The notes under the pieces are model-generated. The model saw only the letters and a list, made by a program, of their open reading frames with translations, had not been told where the DNA came from and made no database searches. DNA of 64,000 nt, taken from Magnaporthiopsis rhizophila. Taxonomy: Eukaryota; Ascomycota; Sordariomycetes; Magnaporthales; Magnaporthaceae. The stretch spans positions 1 to 64,000 of the forward strand of contig PYSS01000060.1 of assembly GCA_003049465.1 (NCBI GenBank). Direction: 5' to 3'. Shown here piece by piece: positions 22,380-34,205 of this stretch (the first letter of the stretch is position 1; the number at the start of each line of letters is the position of its first letter). The position numbers and the translations under genes were made by a program.

Positions 22380-24481
22380 TCACGTTTGCTACAAAGTCAA
22401 AAGACAGCCCCAAAATAAAGTCAGCCTGAGCATGAGCGGTGGAGAAGGGGCGGAGAAGGCGGTTGAGCCAAAAGCATACCTGCAGACGGTGGAGGGGCTT
22501 GCCAAGCGGACCGCGACCTCACCTTGTTATCTCTGATCTGCAGGTTGCGGATCGCCTGCAGCCCGCCAGCCAGCCCTGGAGGCTGCGGCGGCGGGTACGA
22601 CGACGACGCCGACGATGTCGTGGCCCACGACGGCGCCTCTCTTCCGTCCCCGAGGCCGCCGCGACTGCTCGCGCCCGCGCCCACGGATCTGGACGATGGC
22701 CTGCCACCGCCACTGCCGCCACTGCCGCTGCTGCCCTTGGAAATGGCGATCGAGGTGACGTCGTCGTCTTCGTAGTAGTCATTGTCGAGGTCGGGGAGGA
22801 GGCCGTCGCTGCTACCTAGAGGCACCGCCGTCGCCCGCATGGCGGGCATCTTGAGCCCGCCGCCGATGCTATAGGCGCTGTACGGCGCGTGCACGCAGTG
22901 AGGCTCGCCGATGCCGCAGGCCTCGGTCAGAACAGAGTACATGCGCGCCTGTACGTCGTGCACCGACGGCCGCTCCGAAGGGTGCAGCGCCAGCATGCGC
23001 TCCACCACGCGCAGCATCGGCGTCACGCCGCGGAACACGCGTGCGTCCTTCTTCCTCGCTTCTTTGCCCAGCATCGTCATCCAGGTCTCGACCTGGCCCA
23101 GGTTGCGGTGGAAGGACGAGTCGAGCACCGCGCCGCCGCGCCCGGCCAGCTTGCGCTTGGCGCCGCGGTGCGCCGCAAACGCCCGCGCCGGCCGCTTCAT
23201 CAGGAACCCGAGCAGCTCGAGGATGACGCAGCCGAGAGAGAAGACGTCGGCCGCCTGCGGGTTGAGGTGTGGCGTCGGCCCTTGCATCATCGGGGTCGTC
23301 GGGCTGGGCGCGCCGCCACCCAGGTGGTGCCCCTGGGGCCCGCTGCGGCTGATGGAGAAGACATCGGACTCGGCCGCCTCGGTCGCGCCAGAGCCGGAGC
23401 CGGGCGTCAGGGTGCCCCTACGCACAGCCGCCCCGCCCGCTCCAGGCGACGGGCTGGGGCGGAACCACTGCTCTGGCGCGGCGTAGTCGTACGCCTCCTT
23501 GTCGAAGCCGCCGCGGCCCTGGTCCGACGCCGCTCCGGCCAGCAGCAGCAGCTCGGCGTCGAACCTCGTAAAGTCGGAGAAGGAGATGTGGTTGTCGGTG
23601 CTGTTGAGCAGCACCTTGGACGGTCTGATGTTGCCGTGTGATAGGCCGCGGCTGTGGATGTAGCAGAGCGTGTCGACGAGGCAGTGTATCCAGTTCATCA
23701 CCAGCTCCCGGCGCGCCTGCTTATCCAGCGCCTTGACCGAAGATAACGTCCCCGTCAGCATCGCTTTGAGGCTTGCGTCGCTCGCCGGCGTGAAGAGCAC
23801 GTAGCCGTAGCCATGCTGCACGTATGAGGCAAAGTATGATACGAGGTGCTCGTTGTAGATGTTGCGCACCCGGCTGGCCTCGTCCTGGAAGTCCTCATGC
23901 GCCAAGCAGCCCGGCCCAGAGCCTATGGGTATCCGCCTGCGGTAGAAGACGTGATTGGGGTCTCCCGGCAGGGTGACTCTGTCCACGGTTTGGCCGCTGC
24001 CAACGCTGCTGCTGCTGTTGCCACTACCACTACCGCCGCCGCCGCTACCGCTTCCTTGGGCCAGCCCCGTCCGCCGGTCGACGAGGTCCAACGGGACGAT
24101 CTCGGACTCGGAGTACACGATATGGTGCCCCTTGCGAAGTGGCCTCAGGAGGTAATAGAACTGTCGGCTGTAGAACTCGCACCCGTCCCTCGCCGGCCCG
24201 GTTAAGCCCAGGCGCCTGACCTGGTCCAGGGCGATGGGCAGGTCGCTGTCGTCCCACGAGCCGTCGATGAGGGCAAAGATATGCCTGGGGATGCCGAGGT
24301 CCAGGAGGATGAGGAAGATGCGCTTGGCCTTCTCGTCTATCCATTCCCAGTACGTCCCATCAGTCAGGCCGCCTCCAAAGCTCACGGCCCAGTCGAGCCG
24401 GCCGGCGTCCTTGGGGTCAAGGTGTGAGCAGACGAACTGCCTGGTGACAGTAGCCTGAATTCGAGACTGGTCCCACCACAT
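22380..24481 (-). CDS. Predicted pseudokinase (protein-kinase-fold protein lacking catalytic Asp)
   Basis: A protein of about 655-686 residues. Residues 1-130 are a conserved-looking domain (MWWDQSRIQATVTRQFVCSH onward) that I do not recognise. After a Gly/Ser linker, a protein-kinase fold covers about 175-515. The APE motif (YAAPEQW, about 334-336) and the F-helix DVFSLG (about 412-417) are present. The HRD-K-N catalytic loop reads SHGNIRPSKVLL (about 281-292), so the catalytic Asp is Asn and the loop Lys is Arg. DFG reads SDFT, keeping the Asp. No VAIK lysine or glycine-rich loop is obvious. The tail (about 540-655) is low-complexity. The open frame runs to 22421, but a good intron (22389-22522, GTGAGG donor, GCTGAC branch, TTTGTAG acceptor) would end the protein NKQT with stop at 22380; I prefer this, weakly. 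Most likely a scaffold or regulator. Confidence 0.75.
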
Positions 24482-25929
24482 GGTCTATTTCTGAGTATCC
24501 CCAGCCAGGGGCTGCCCAGCCTAGCCAGGTTTCGATGTACCGGGCGAGAGACTTGGCTAAACGGAGGGGGCTTGGGTGCGCCCGCCTTTGCGATTTTTGG
24601 TTTGTTTTCCTACCCGTTTCTCCCCTGCTTGTTTCTTTGCTTCCCCTGGAAAGTGGTAAGTAGTCTTTGGCCTAAATGTCCATCCGGAGTTCCGGCCTTC
24701 CGGTCGAGCGTTCGCTCAAGTGCTAGCCATTGCCCATGCGCATCTGGCGAGGAAAGGCGGGTAGGGATGGATGCTGGGCCGGTTGGAGCGAGATGTTCGC
24801 TCTCTTCTTTGTACTACAGCCTGTGCCGAGCAGTATGCGCGCAATGCTCCTACCAGTTGGTGAGAGCAATGGGCACGAGCAGAGAGGCCGGCAGCGAGAA
24901 AGAGAGGGAGAGAGATATCAGATGACGGACATGGCCCCTATAGCCCTATAGCTGACGCGAGACCACACTCGCACGCGAGGCTCACAGATAACAACGCCTC
25001 GGCGGAGCAGAAGGAGCGGGCCATGTATTGTTGCGCCGGAGGGGAGTGTGGTAGTGCCGAGACAAAGGTTGGGGGAGAAGAGATAAAAGGTCCATCCTTG
25101 GGCGCCCGACTGCCTACCACGGGCGACACGCAGTCCCTCCTCGCACTGGCCTTGGGTCGCTTTTGTTGTTGCTTGTTCCACGCTGAGCCTGGAGCGCCGA
25201 GGAAGCCAAGCCACCTGCTTGCCCGGCTGGGCTGAGCATGCGGTCACTTGGATGAAGTAGGTGGCTGTTAGCGTATCGGGACACGGCAATAAGAGAATGA
25301 AGAAGTCAAGCCCAGTGGGGGCCGTGAGCGGCACATAAAAGCCCAGAGATAAGGATGCTGGGTCCTATTTGATACTTTCGCCAGGTGGGAGTGGGGACTG
25401 TAGGGGTCGTCGGGACATTCTTTTCCTTCAGTCCCTTTGTCTCTCAAGGTTTTCCTTTTTGTGCAGTCGGGCAGCCGGTCGGCTGCTTGCTGTCGCGTGG
25501 GGTCGTATCCTAGGCTTGAAGCTTATCGCAAGCCCGTCTCATGTGTGGGGGAGACACGACCACACCATCACACCCCCAAGCCCCCTTGTCCCTGTTCTCT
25601 CTCTGCATGCTACCACCCACCCACCTTCCCTTGGAGAAGTTAATTGCTCAGCTTCTGACAAGACTTGCATTCATTCAAGCTGCGTGCATTGCATTGCATG
25701 CATACCTGCCTAGATAGCCATCTTAAAATAGTTCATATTGCAGTTGTTCGTACACACTTACACACATATGGCCAGCCCACTGGAAGCCCTCGTTCACCCA
25801 GTTCCCAAAACCAAGGTAGCAGCCGGCGCCGACTGAACGCCGGTTTTCTCCCTCTGTCCCGGCTCCCGGGGCGCCGCCCAGTCACCTCTCGTACTACAGC
25901 AGAGCAGATCGAGCAGCCTGTGTCCCCGC
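24482..25929. other. Intergenic, pseudokinase promoter and SDR 3' flank
   Basis: About 1.45 kb without a supportable gene. A small TGCAT-rich patch (GCATTGCATTGCATGCA, 25685-25701) is the only structured sequence seen. Confidence 0.6.
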
Positions 25930-27089
25930 TCATTTCTTCTCGCCGTCAGGCATGGACCCCGCACGGCCGATAAAAGTCTCCATGGCTCTGTCGATGCCCG
26001 TGATACGGCGGGCAAGCAGCTGCACACCGACGGGGAGCACGTTGTACCAGTCGCACCATCGGGCGTAGAACGGCATGCCAATGTGCTCGGCCTTGCCGTT
26101 GTCGATGGCCGCAATGATTTCCTTGGCCACCTCGACGGGCTCCACCACGGGCGCGACAAAGGCGTTGGGCGTCTGCACGCCGTAGAAGAGAGGCGTGCTC
26201 AGCTGGCCGGGCGTCACCAGCACGGTTCGGATCTCTGGGTGCGCCAGCCGCATCTCTGCCGTCAGCGACTTGTGCAGCGCGATCAGCCCTCCCTTGGCGG
26301 CCGCGTAATCGGTCAGCCGGGCCGATCCCAGCTGTCCGATGACGCTCGACACCGTCACCACCGTGCCGCCCTTGCCTCCGCGGATGATGGCGGGCAGGAA
26401 CGTCTTGAGCGTGTAGAAGTGCGACAGCAGGTTCGTCGACATGCTGCGCTCAACCTCCTCAATCTCCATCTCGAGCAGGGGCTTTCCGGTGACGATGGCC
26501 GCGTTATTGATCAGGACCGTGGGCGAGCCGAGCTGTGCCAAACAAAAAACATTTTGTTAGTCAAGCCGTCATCAGGGACAGGTCAACGGGAGAAGAATGC
26601 AAGGCCAGTTCGTAGACTTACATCTCGCTCGATCTCGGCCGCGACGCGGGCGACGGCGGCCTTGTCGGTAACGTCACACCGGTAAAAGCTCACGCCGCGC
26701 GACTCGCCGTTCTCCATCTCCTTGACGTCTAGCACGGCGACGCTGGCGCCACGCATGCCGTAGACTTGCGCGATCAGTAGGCCAAGACCGCTGGACCCGC
26801 CAGTGATGACAATGACCTCGTCCGACAGGTCGACATCGCGTGGCAGGCCAAAGGCGATGCGCTTGTTGATGGCGCTGAGCAGCCAGCATAGGGTGACGAA
26901 GCTGGCGTAGATCATCGAGACCACCATCGGCCGGGCCTTGTAGTCCATGTGCTCCGCCCGGAAGCAGAGGGGCACCATCCAGGCGACGAATGGGTGGAAG
27001 AAGGTGACATAGAGCACCTTGAGGATGAGGTCGATCGAGAGCGGCGCGAACCACGAATCGCGCTCCGGCGGGCGGCGGTAGGCGTCCAT
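25930..27089 (-). CDS. Membrane-associated short-chain dehydrogenase/reductase (SDR)
   Basis: NAD(P)-dependent oxidoreductase of the classical SDR family, resembling the retinol-dehydrogenase-like (SDR16C/DHRS/RDH10) group that sits on ER or lipid-droplet membranes. Exons 26622-27089 and 25930-26532 give 356 residues. Two hydrophobic N-terminal segments are visible (about 20-43 and 55-75), then the cofactor site TGGSSGLG (about 96-103), NNAA (about 165-168), the catalytic Ser in VTVSSVIGQ (about 218) and YAAAK with Tyr 232 and Lys 236. The 89-base intron splits the Rossmann domain just before LGSPTVLINNAA. The substrate cannot be told from sequence; a sterol, fatty alcohol or retinoid-like lipid is inferred from the family. 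It is divergent from the inositol-type transporter; no functional link is implied. Confidence 0.88.
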
Positions 27090-27775
27090 TGTGACGTTGT
27101 GGGAGGAGTCTGGTCCGGTCTGCTTATTTTCTTTTTCTCGCCCTCCTCTCGAAAGTAATCCCAGCTAGGTATCTAGGTACCTAGGTGATGGCGACGATCG
27201 TGATGTCGGATAGGGAACAGCAACAAGCAAGCTTGGGCAGGATCCTCGTCTTGCGCGTGATCGAACGACAGTGAAAGGAGGGAAGAGGATGAAACCAAAT
27301 TGATTAAGAAAACCCAACGACTCGCGCTGGGCCGAAAAGAAGCGAAGTGCCGTCGATATCTTGACGGGCAGAAGAGAGCGTGGGCAAAATTCAACACTGC
27401 TCAAGTCGAGTTTTGGATGGAAAATGAAAATGCCAACACCACCCCTTGCTGGCTCAGCTGTTCTGCCGTGGCGCTGAGGCCACAGCCAAAAGCTCCCTGA
27501 AACACACGGCCCAAGCGCCACAACCCCTGAAATGTTTCGATGCTAGCTGTCAGGGGAGCTCCTAGATCCCACGTGCGCCAAAATGGCACGAGCCTGCACG
27601 CGTCCACGGCTCAGATTCGGTGGAGCTGACGACCAAGGAAGCAAGGGCATTCAACTCTGCAAACCAGGCCGCACGAACAATGACGTGTCTGCATGTCGCT
27701 GGCTTGCGGGACAGTCTCTACACAACAAAATAATAAACACTTTTCAATGAAACAAACGCAGTTCCCGTCGCCACC
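27090..27775. promoter_or_regulatory. Divergent promoter region, SDR / inositol-type transporter
   Basis: 686 bases between two divergent start codons. Near the SDR end it carries a triple CTAGGT array (27165-27186) including the palindromic ACCTAGGT core. A CACGTG lies at 27570-27575, about 200 bases before the transporter start. Regulatory role is inferred from position. Confidence 0.5.
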
Positions 27776-29577
27776 ATGTCGTCAAGGTCCGATGCTCCGC
27801 TGCTCTCAGGAGCGGATCCCCGTGATGGCGACCACGACGGCGAGGCGGGACATGCTGTCGGTCCGCTACACGCCGACCATGACGCCACTATCGATGGGGA
27901 CGACGCTCTGGCGTCTAAATTGTCGACCGAACCACCCGGCCTGTTTGTGTGGCTGCTGGTGGTCTCGGCCGGGCTGAGCGGCCTGCTCTTCGGGTGTGCG
28001 AATAAGCCCCCAATTCCCTGAACACGTGAGGTTCTTTGCTCTTTAGACTGACCAGGCCGGCCGGCCGCACAGACGACACGGGCGTCATATCGTCGACCCT
28101 GGTAACCATCGACAGGTCGTTGTCGGGCCGTGAGCTGACGTCGCTGGACAAGTCCGTCATCACGTCATGCACCGCCCTCCTAGCCCTGCTGGTGTCCCCG
28201 TTCTCGTCCGCCCTAGCCGACGCCCTGGGCCGCAGGCGCGTCATTCTGTTCGCCGATGCCCTCTTCGCCGCCGGCGCCCTGCTGCAGGCCTTCAGCAGCA
28301 CGGTGGGCGAGATGGTGGCGGGCCGCTCTGTCGTTGGTGCCGCCGTAGGCGCCGCCTCCCTGGTGGTGCCGCTCTACATTGCCGAAACGGCGCCGGCATC
28401 CCACCGGGGTCGGCTGGTCACCATCAATGTCCTGTTCATTACGCTTGGCCAGGTGGTCGCGTATGTCGTTGGCTGGGCCTTTGCCGAGCACTACAGCGAC
28501 AAGAGCTCCGGGTGGCGTTGGATGGTCGGCCTGGGCGCCGCCCCGGCCGTTGTCCAGGCGGTTCTGCTCCTAGGGATGCCCGAGACGCCGCGGTGGCTGG
28601 TCCAGGCCGGCCGTTCGGATGAGGCGCTCGCCATCATACGAAAGACGGTCGGGACCGGCCTGGGCTCTGGTGCAGTAGCTGACCGAGTCCTGAGTGACAT
28701 CCAAGTCGAGGTGCGCGACGAGGCGGAGCTCAGAAGAAAGACGAGGCTCCGCGCCGCCCGGGGAGGTCAGGCTGGCCGGTCTTTTGCGCCACAATGGTTG
28801 GACACGGATACATGGAGAGAGTTGTTCTTCGTTAGCAGAAACAGACGAGCTCTCGCCATCGCCTGTCTACTCCAGGGCCTGCAGCAGCTTTGCGGATTTG
28901 TGAGTCCCCTTGTGTGATTTTCCGAGCGTGCCGGCTAGCTGACCAGGAACTGCCGCATACAGAATTCTTTGATGTATTTTTCAGTTACCATTTTTACTAT
29001 GGTAGGGTTTGCCACGCCAACGCTGACCTCCTTAACAGTTGCCGCGACAAACTTCATATTTACCGTCGCGGCGCTGTTGCTGGTGGACCGGATCGGGCGA
29101 CGGCGGGTGCTGCTCTATTCACTCCCGTTCATGATCCTCGGGCTGCTCCTTGCCGCATTCGGCTTCTCCTTTATCTCCATCTCGCCGTCGTCATCGCCGC
29201 TGCCACCGTTGCCATCATCGGGGCTGTCGCCTCGCGGCGCGGCGGTGGTGATCCTGACCAGCATCATGCTATACGTGGGGTCATACGCGATCGGTCTTGG
29301 AAACGTGCCCTGGATGCAGAGCGAGCTTTTCTCGCTAGGCGTACGGTCTGCGGGCAGCGGGGTGGCTACGGGCACCAACTGGCTGGCCAACTTTGTCATC
29401 GGACTGACGTTCCTACCGCTGATGGACGCGCTCGGCCCGTCGTGGACGTTTATCATGTACGGAGCCATATGCGCGTTTGGCCTGTTCCTGGTGTGGAAGA
29501 TGTATCCAGAAACGGCAGGGCTGAGTCTCGAAGAGGCAGCCAGTCTTTTGGAGCGTGATGGTTGGGGAGTGCGGTAG
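27776..29577 (+). CDS. MFS sugar-porter family transporter, myo-inositol (Itr) type
   Basis: Plasma-membrane proton symporter of the sugar-porter family, probably for myo-inositol. Exons 27776-27995, 28073-28899 and 28963-29577 give 553 residues. The start has a strong context (GCCACCATG). A hydrophilic N-terminal tail of about 55 residues precedes twelve predicted membrane helices. Sugar-porter signatures are present in order: GLLFGYDTGVISS, ALGRRR, LVVPLYIAETAPASHRGRLV, PETPRWL at the end of TM6, RIGRRRVLL, and YPETAGLSLEEAA after TM12. The C-half block GNVPWMQSELFSLGVRSAGS is close in pattern to Itr1/Itr2 inositol transporters (GNxPWxQSELF), which is why I favour inositol over hexose. Both introns fall in conserved motifs that splicing restores. 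Substrate is inferred. Confidence 0.88.
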
Positions 29578-30908
29578 TGGGCCGGCTTTCGGACAGGCGT
29601 CGGCGATGATGAGGACCGCCCGGCCCATTTAGCGCGCTAACAACATTCCTGTTGAGCGCGCATTACGTATGTACGGCCCGCTCATCATGCGTGGTTACCA
29701 GACTACGGGTCCCACGAATGGGCTCCGGGTCTATATACTGTAGATGCCGTCGATGCAGCCGGGCCCGCTAAGAGACGACAGGGAAGGGGAAGTTCGCGGC
29801 AAAACGAGGGCCTTGGTGGAGTCAAAAGGCCAGAAGAAATTTTTCCTTGCGCGCGACCTCGGGATGACAGCAGATCCATCAAGTCTTTTCCATTTTCCTT
29901 TCTGGATCGCAATATCGCTTCTTCATCCGATCCCGGACATAGTGGATGGTTGATTAGGTGGATACGGTTCCTTCCGCCGCTCGGGCCAATTTCTTTTTGT
30001 TTTGCTTAAATCCATCCCCGTGTCAACTTCGTTCGCCGATGGATGGCTTACAGAGCAGATGCAGCCCCCTGGAGTGGCGTGACGTAACCATGCCTGTGTC
30101 TGTGTCACTGCTAGTTTTGTGCGGGTCGAAACCCCGAATTCGCGTCGGCAAGAACGACGCAAGTGCGAGCGCGATGCCGAAGCAGGTCTGGTGCACGTCG
30201 ATTCATGGATGTTTGTCATTCCCGTCTACTACGGCTTGGGACGATTAAAAATTCCCGGCTGACGACCGAGGCATTGGATGTATGCAAGCGCTTGCACTGC
30301 AGGGATCCAATGTCGACCGCTGTGCTTGTGAGGTAATTCAGTGGCGACAGAGGCAGTCGGTGGTCAGGCCGGCGGGGTTCCCAGTCCTTCGGAAGCTCCG
30401 TCCTTTTTTCAAAAACTCGCTCACGCATCTCGAAACATCTAGCCATGTACAGTACAGTATCCGCTCGCCACCCGCTCCACTTCCCGACTCCCTCGGCCAT
30501 GGCTTGTCGTGCAAGCCATGCTCTCGGCAAAAACATGGCCCGCTCGTACCTGGCACCTTATCACGGCTGCCACCCGGCCGCCTGCGGATACTACCCTCTC
30601 TGCCCGTACTGTATGTACTGTAGCTGTTCCACAAGAAATAAAAAGGACCGAAGGCGCCCCTTCTCGACCTTTGACGTCGTGCCTCGTCTCTTTCCCATCA
30701 CCGCATCGTCATAGCCGATCGTCACTGCTGTTTTCGCAGCCCAATATCAACAGATCGTATTGTATTTGGGAACTCCGTATACTTACCTAGGTACTTAGGA
30801 GTGTGCTTGCCGAGTGCTGAGACTGCTGGATTAAAAATTGCATATTACCAAGAGCCACTTACACCACCCCGCTCGGAAATCTCGCCCGCAGAAGGTGGCT
30901 TCATCGCA
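29578..30908. other. Intergenic, DHA1 transporter promoter
   Basis: About 1.3 kb with no gene. The perfect palindrome TACCTAGGTA lies at 30784-30793, about 115 bases before the transporter start codon. No other structure was seen. Confidence 0.6.
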
Positions 30909-33041
30909 ATGAACGAACTTGACCGCGAGCTCTCCGCGGCCGAGCGGGAGGCGTCGCCCGAGCCCTACAACAGCCGTGCAAGTCACGAGATAGAGCGCGT
31001 GCTCTCGGCCTCGTCCGTCTCCACCACTTCCTCTGATGGCTCCTCAGTCAGGCGCAGCAGGGCCGCCGCCGCCGCCGCCGCACCCGTTAATGTTGGCATG
31101 AGCCGCGTGTCGACCCAGGCCGACCTAGAACGTCATCCCACCGAGCTGAGCCGCATCAACACGGCTCGCAGCCAGCACAGCGCCACGGTCGGTAGGAGTA
31201 TTCGAAGTCGCGAGTCCAGGAAACCACTGCCAGCCTTCGGCGCCGGGAAGCCCTTTCCCCCGCCCCTGCCCGACCGCGAGGAGTACGTGGTCGAGTTCGA
31301 CGGCCCGGACGACCCCCTGCACGCCCAGAACTGGCCGCTCAACAAGAAGCTCGCTACCGCCGCCATGCTGGGCTACACCACCATGACAGCCGCCTTCGCA
31401 TCGTCCATCTTCTCCGCCGCCACCAGGGCCGTGGCCGCAGAGTACGGCGTCTCTACCGAGGTCGGCCTCCTAGGCGTGTCCTTTTTCGTTCTGGGCTTTG
31501 CCTTTGGGTAAGTCACTCTTTGCGCGAACTGCTGGCCCGACATGGCAACAGTCAAAAACCAATGCCTGGCTGCCCGCCTGTCTGGCTTGCTAACCACTCG
31601 TTTTTTTAACTTGACAGCCCGACCCTGTGGGCTCCCCTCTCGGAGCTCAAAGGTCGACGTTTACCTATTGTCGTGTCCATGTTTGGCTTCACCCTCTTCT
31701 CCATCGCCACGGCCACGGGCAAGGACATCCAGACCATTCTGATCTGCCGCTTCTTCTCGGGCTTCTTTGGCGCTTGTCCACTCGCCGTCGTCGCCGCTGT
31801 GTTTTCCGACATGTTCGACAACCGCACCCGAGGTATCGCCATCACCCTCTTCTCCATGGCCGTCTTTTCCGGCCCGCTCATGTCCCCGTTCATTGGCGGT
31901 TTCATGGTCGAGTCGTCGCTGGGCTGGCGCTGGACCATGTACTTGACCTCCATCATGGGCTTCATTGCCTTCATGCTCGACCTTTTCTTCTTGGAGGAGA
32001 CGTACCCGCCCATCATCCTCGTCGCAAAGGCCGCCGAGCTGCGCCGCCGCACCCTCAACTGGGGCATCCACGCCAAGCAGGAGGAGATCGAGGTTGATCT
32101 GCGTGAGCTCATCAGCAAGAACTTCTCCAGGCCCATGCGCCTGCTGTTTTTTGAGCCCATCGTCACATCCCTGTCGGTCTACATGGCTTTCATCTACGGT
32201 GCGTTTGGCTTGTGTTCGGTCCTTGATTACACGCATCTAAACCGCTCCGCGTGACAGGCCCTGCTAACTTTGACTCTTGCTCCTAGGCCTTTTGTACCTC
32301 TTCCTCACCGCATACCCATTTGTTTTCCAGGGCGTATACCATTTCTCCTCCGGCATTGCTGGACTCGCCTTCTTCGGCATGATCATAGGTCAATTCATCG
32401 CCGGCATCACCGTGCTCCTTCAACAGCCCTGGTACAACCGCAAGCTCGCGGCCAATAACGGTGTTCCCATTCCCGAATGGCGTCTCCCGTCGGTCGTGGC
32501 TGGTGGCGTTGCCTTCACAATAGGCATCTTCTTTTTCGGCTTCTCGAGCCGCGCCGATGTCCACTGGATCATCCCGATGGCGTCGGGTCTCTTCACGGGC
32601 TTTGGGCTCATGTCCATCTTCCTGCAGGCGCTCAACTACCTAGTGGATGCCTACCTGATGTTTGCCGCCTCGGCCATCGCCGGAAACACATTCCTTCGCA
32701 GTCTGTGTGGCGCCTGCTTCCCCTTGTTTGCCGGCTCAATGTTCAACGGGATGGGTGTCCAGTGGGCCAGTCTTCTGCTCGGTTGCCTGGCCGCCGCCAT
32801 GATTCCCATCCCCGTCATTTTCTGGCTCTATGGTCACAAGATCAGGGCTCGCAGCGCTTTCGCGCCCACGCCGCCCGTGGGACAGCAGCTGGGCAGCACG
32901 GGCTCTCGGAGCACTCCGTCCATCCAAAACCAGGAATCTGAGAAGGAGACATTGCCGCCCAATACTACGGGCGCGAACGCATCTTCTAGCGGAGCTGCGC
33001 CTGTGCGCAGGCAGCTTGACAAGGCGGAGGCGGCAGTATGA
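30909..33041 (+). CDS. MFS DHA1-family multidrug/polyamine-type transporter
   Basis: Drug:proton antiporter of the DHA1 group that includes yeast Tpo1/Flr1 and related fungal exporters. Exons 30909-31507, 31618-32198 and 32287-33041 give 644 residues. The cytosolic N terminus (about 145 residues) is Ser-rich with a seven-Ala run near residues 57-63, then YVVEFDGPDDPLHAQNWPLN, the usual lead into TM1 of this group. Later blocks are also typical: PTLWAPLSELKGRRLPIVVS after TM2, and DNRTRGIAITLFSMAVFSGP with SPFIGGFM in TM5. Twelve membrane helices are expected. The frame is open upstream to 30801 but the first ATG is 30909, which I use. The C-terminal tail is Ser/Thr/Asn-rich and probably regulatory. 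Substrate is unknown. Confidence 0.9.
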
Positions 33042-34205
33042 GCGAGATGTTTTCTCGAGCTCACTTATTCCTTTTTTTTTCTTTTAATTCTCTTTCTTCC
33101 CTCGCTTTTCAACTTCTGTCCCTTCGACACCTTTGTTATATACCCACGTCTTTTGATTATACGCTTTGATGGGAAATAAAAGAGTAAAGGAAGCATGGAG
33201 GAAGCGAAGGAGGAAAAAGCATTAGATATGTGATTGGCTTAGTTGAGCGTCCCTGGCCATCCCTAGCTGATGGGTATGTGCTGGTCTACATAAGGGATAG
33301 CACGGGTGAACTTGATAGACCACCCCCCACTGGAGGTTGTACTATATACAAAGGGATTTACACTTAATACACAATATTAATCTCATTCTCAAGCAGTCAA
33401 CTAACGTGTGCTACCCACGGGGTTGCCTTGAGACGCTCATCTGCATCGAGAATCACTCTGAGATATGATCTTCTCACTCGCTATGTCTGGGTATTGATTT
33501 GCACCCGGTAATATCTCCCGACCCCTGTGCGCAGGCGTCGGCTAAAGATGGGACAATGTCGTCTGCCCTGACGTGCAGGTGTCCGACTATCCTCTATCCG
33601 ACCATCCTGTGTACGGCTCCTGTCCGCTGAGGAGACTGTATGTATATCTCGAGAGGGCATGGGATAAAACTCGCTGGTGTTTCATTTTTTCTCTGTGAGA
33701 TCTCCAGTGCCAGGTGTGAGAGCAGCATCGGCATCGACATCCGAGCCGCCTGGTAGCCGAGATTCGACGGCTTAGACATGGAGTGACCGTATACTTGGCT
33801 CCTCGTCTTTTGCCAACCCTTTGAAAGGAAACACCTCGATGATGCCAACCATTGCTCTGGTGTCCCTTGAGAATCCCTGTTTTTTTTCTCTATTGCTCTT
33901 TCAAATCAGCTCACCCAAAGAAGGACTACGAGTCTTACCAACCGAACGCGCACACCGGGAGCCGGACGAGGCAGAGAGACCAATATCTTCTTTGTCATGG
34001 CCACCAGCATGCGCTCGGGTTTTCCGTCAACGTTGTCTGGTGTTCTATTCAACACCCACAAAACGAAGCTCCTCTCTACGCAGAAATCCATGCATTCTCT
34101 CTCCTCGTTTTCTTCTCTTCATTCTCGCATCCTTCACGGCCTATACAGCATAGCTGCTACCTACCCAAGCACAAGGTAGCACCACCATCTCTGCCCACGC
34201 GCCCC
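33042..34205. other. Intergenic between convergent genes
   Basis: About 1.16 kb between the 3' ends of the DHA1 transporter and the 168-residue unknown protein. The segment 33060-33400 is AT-rich. No gene is supported. Confidence 0.6.
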
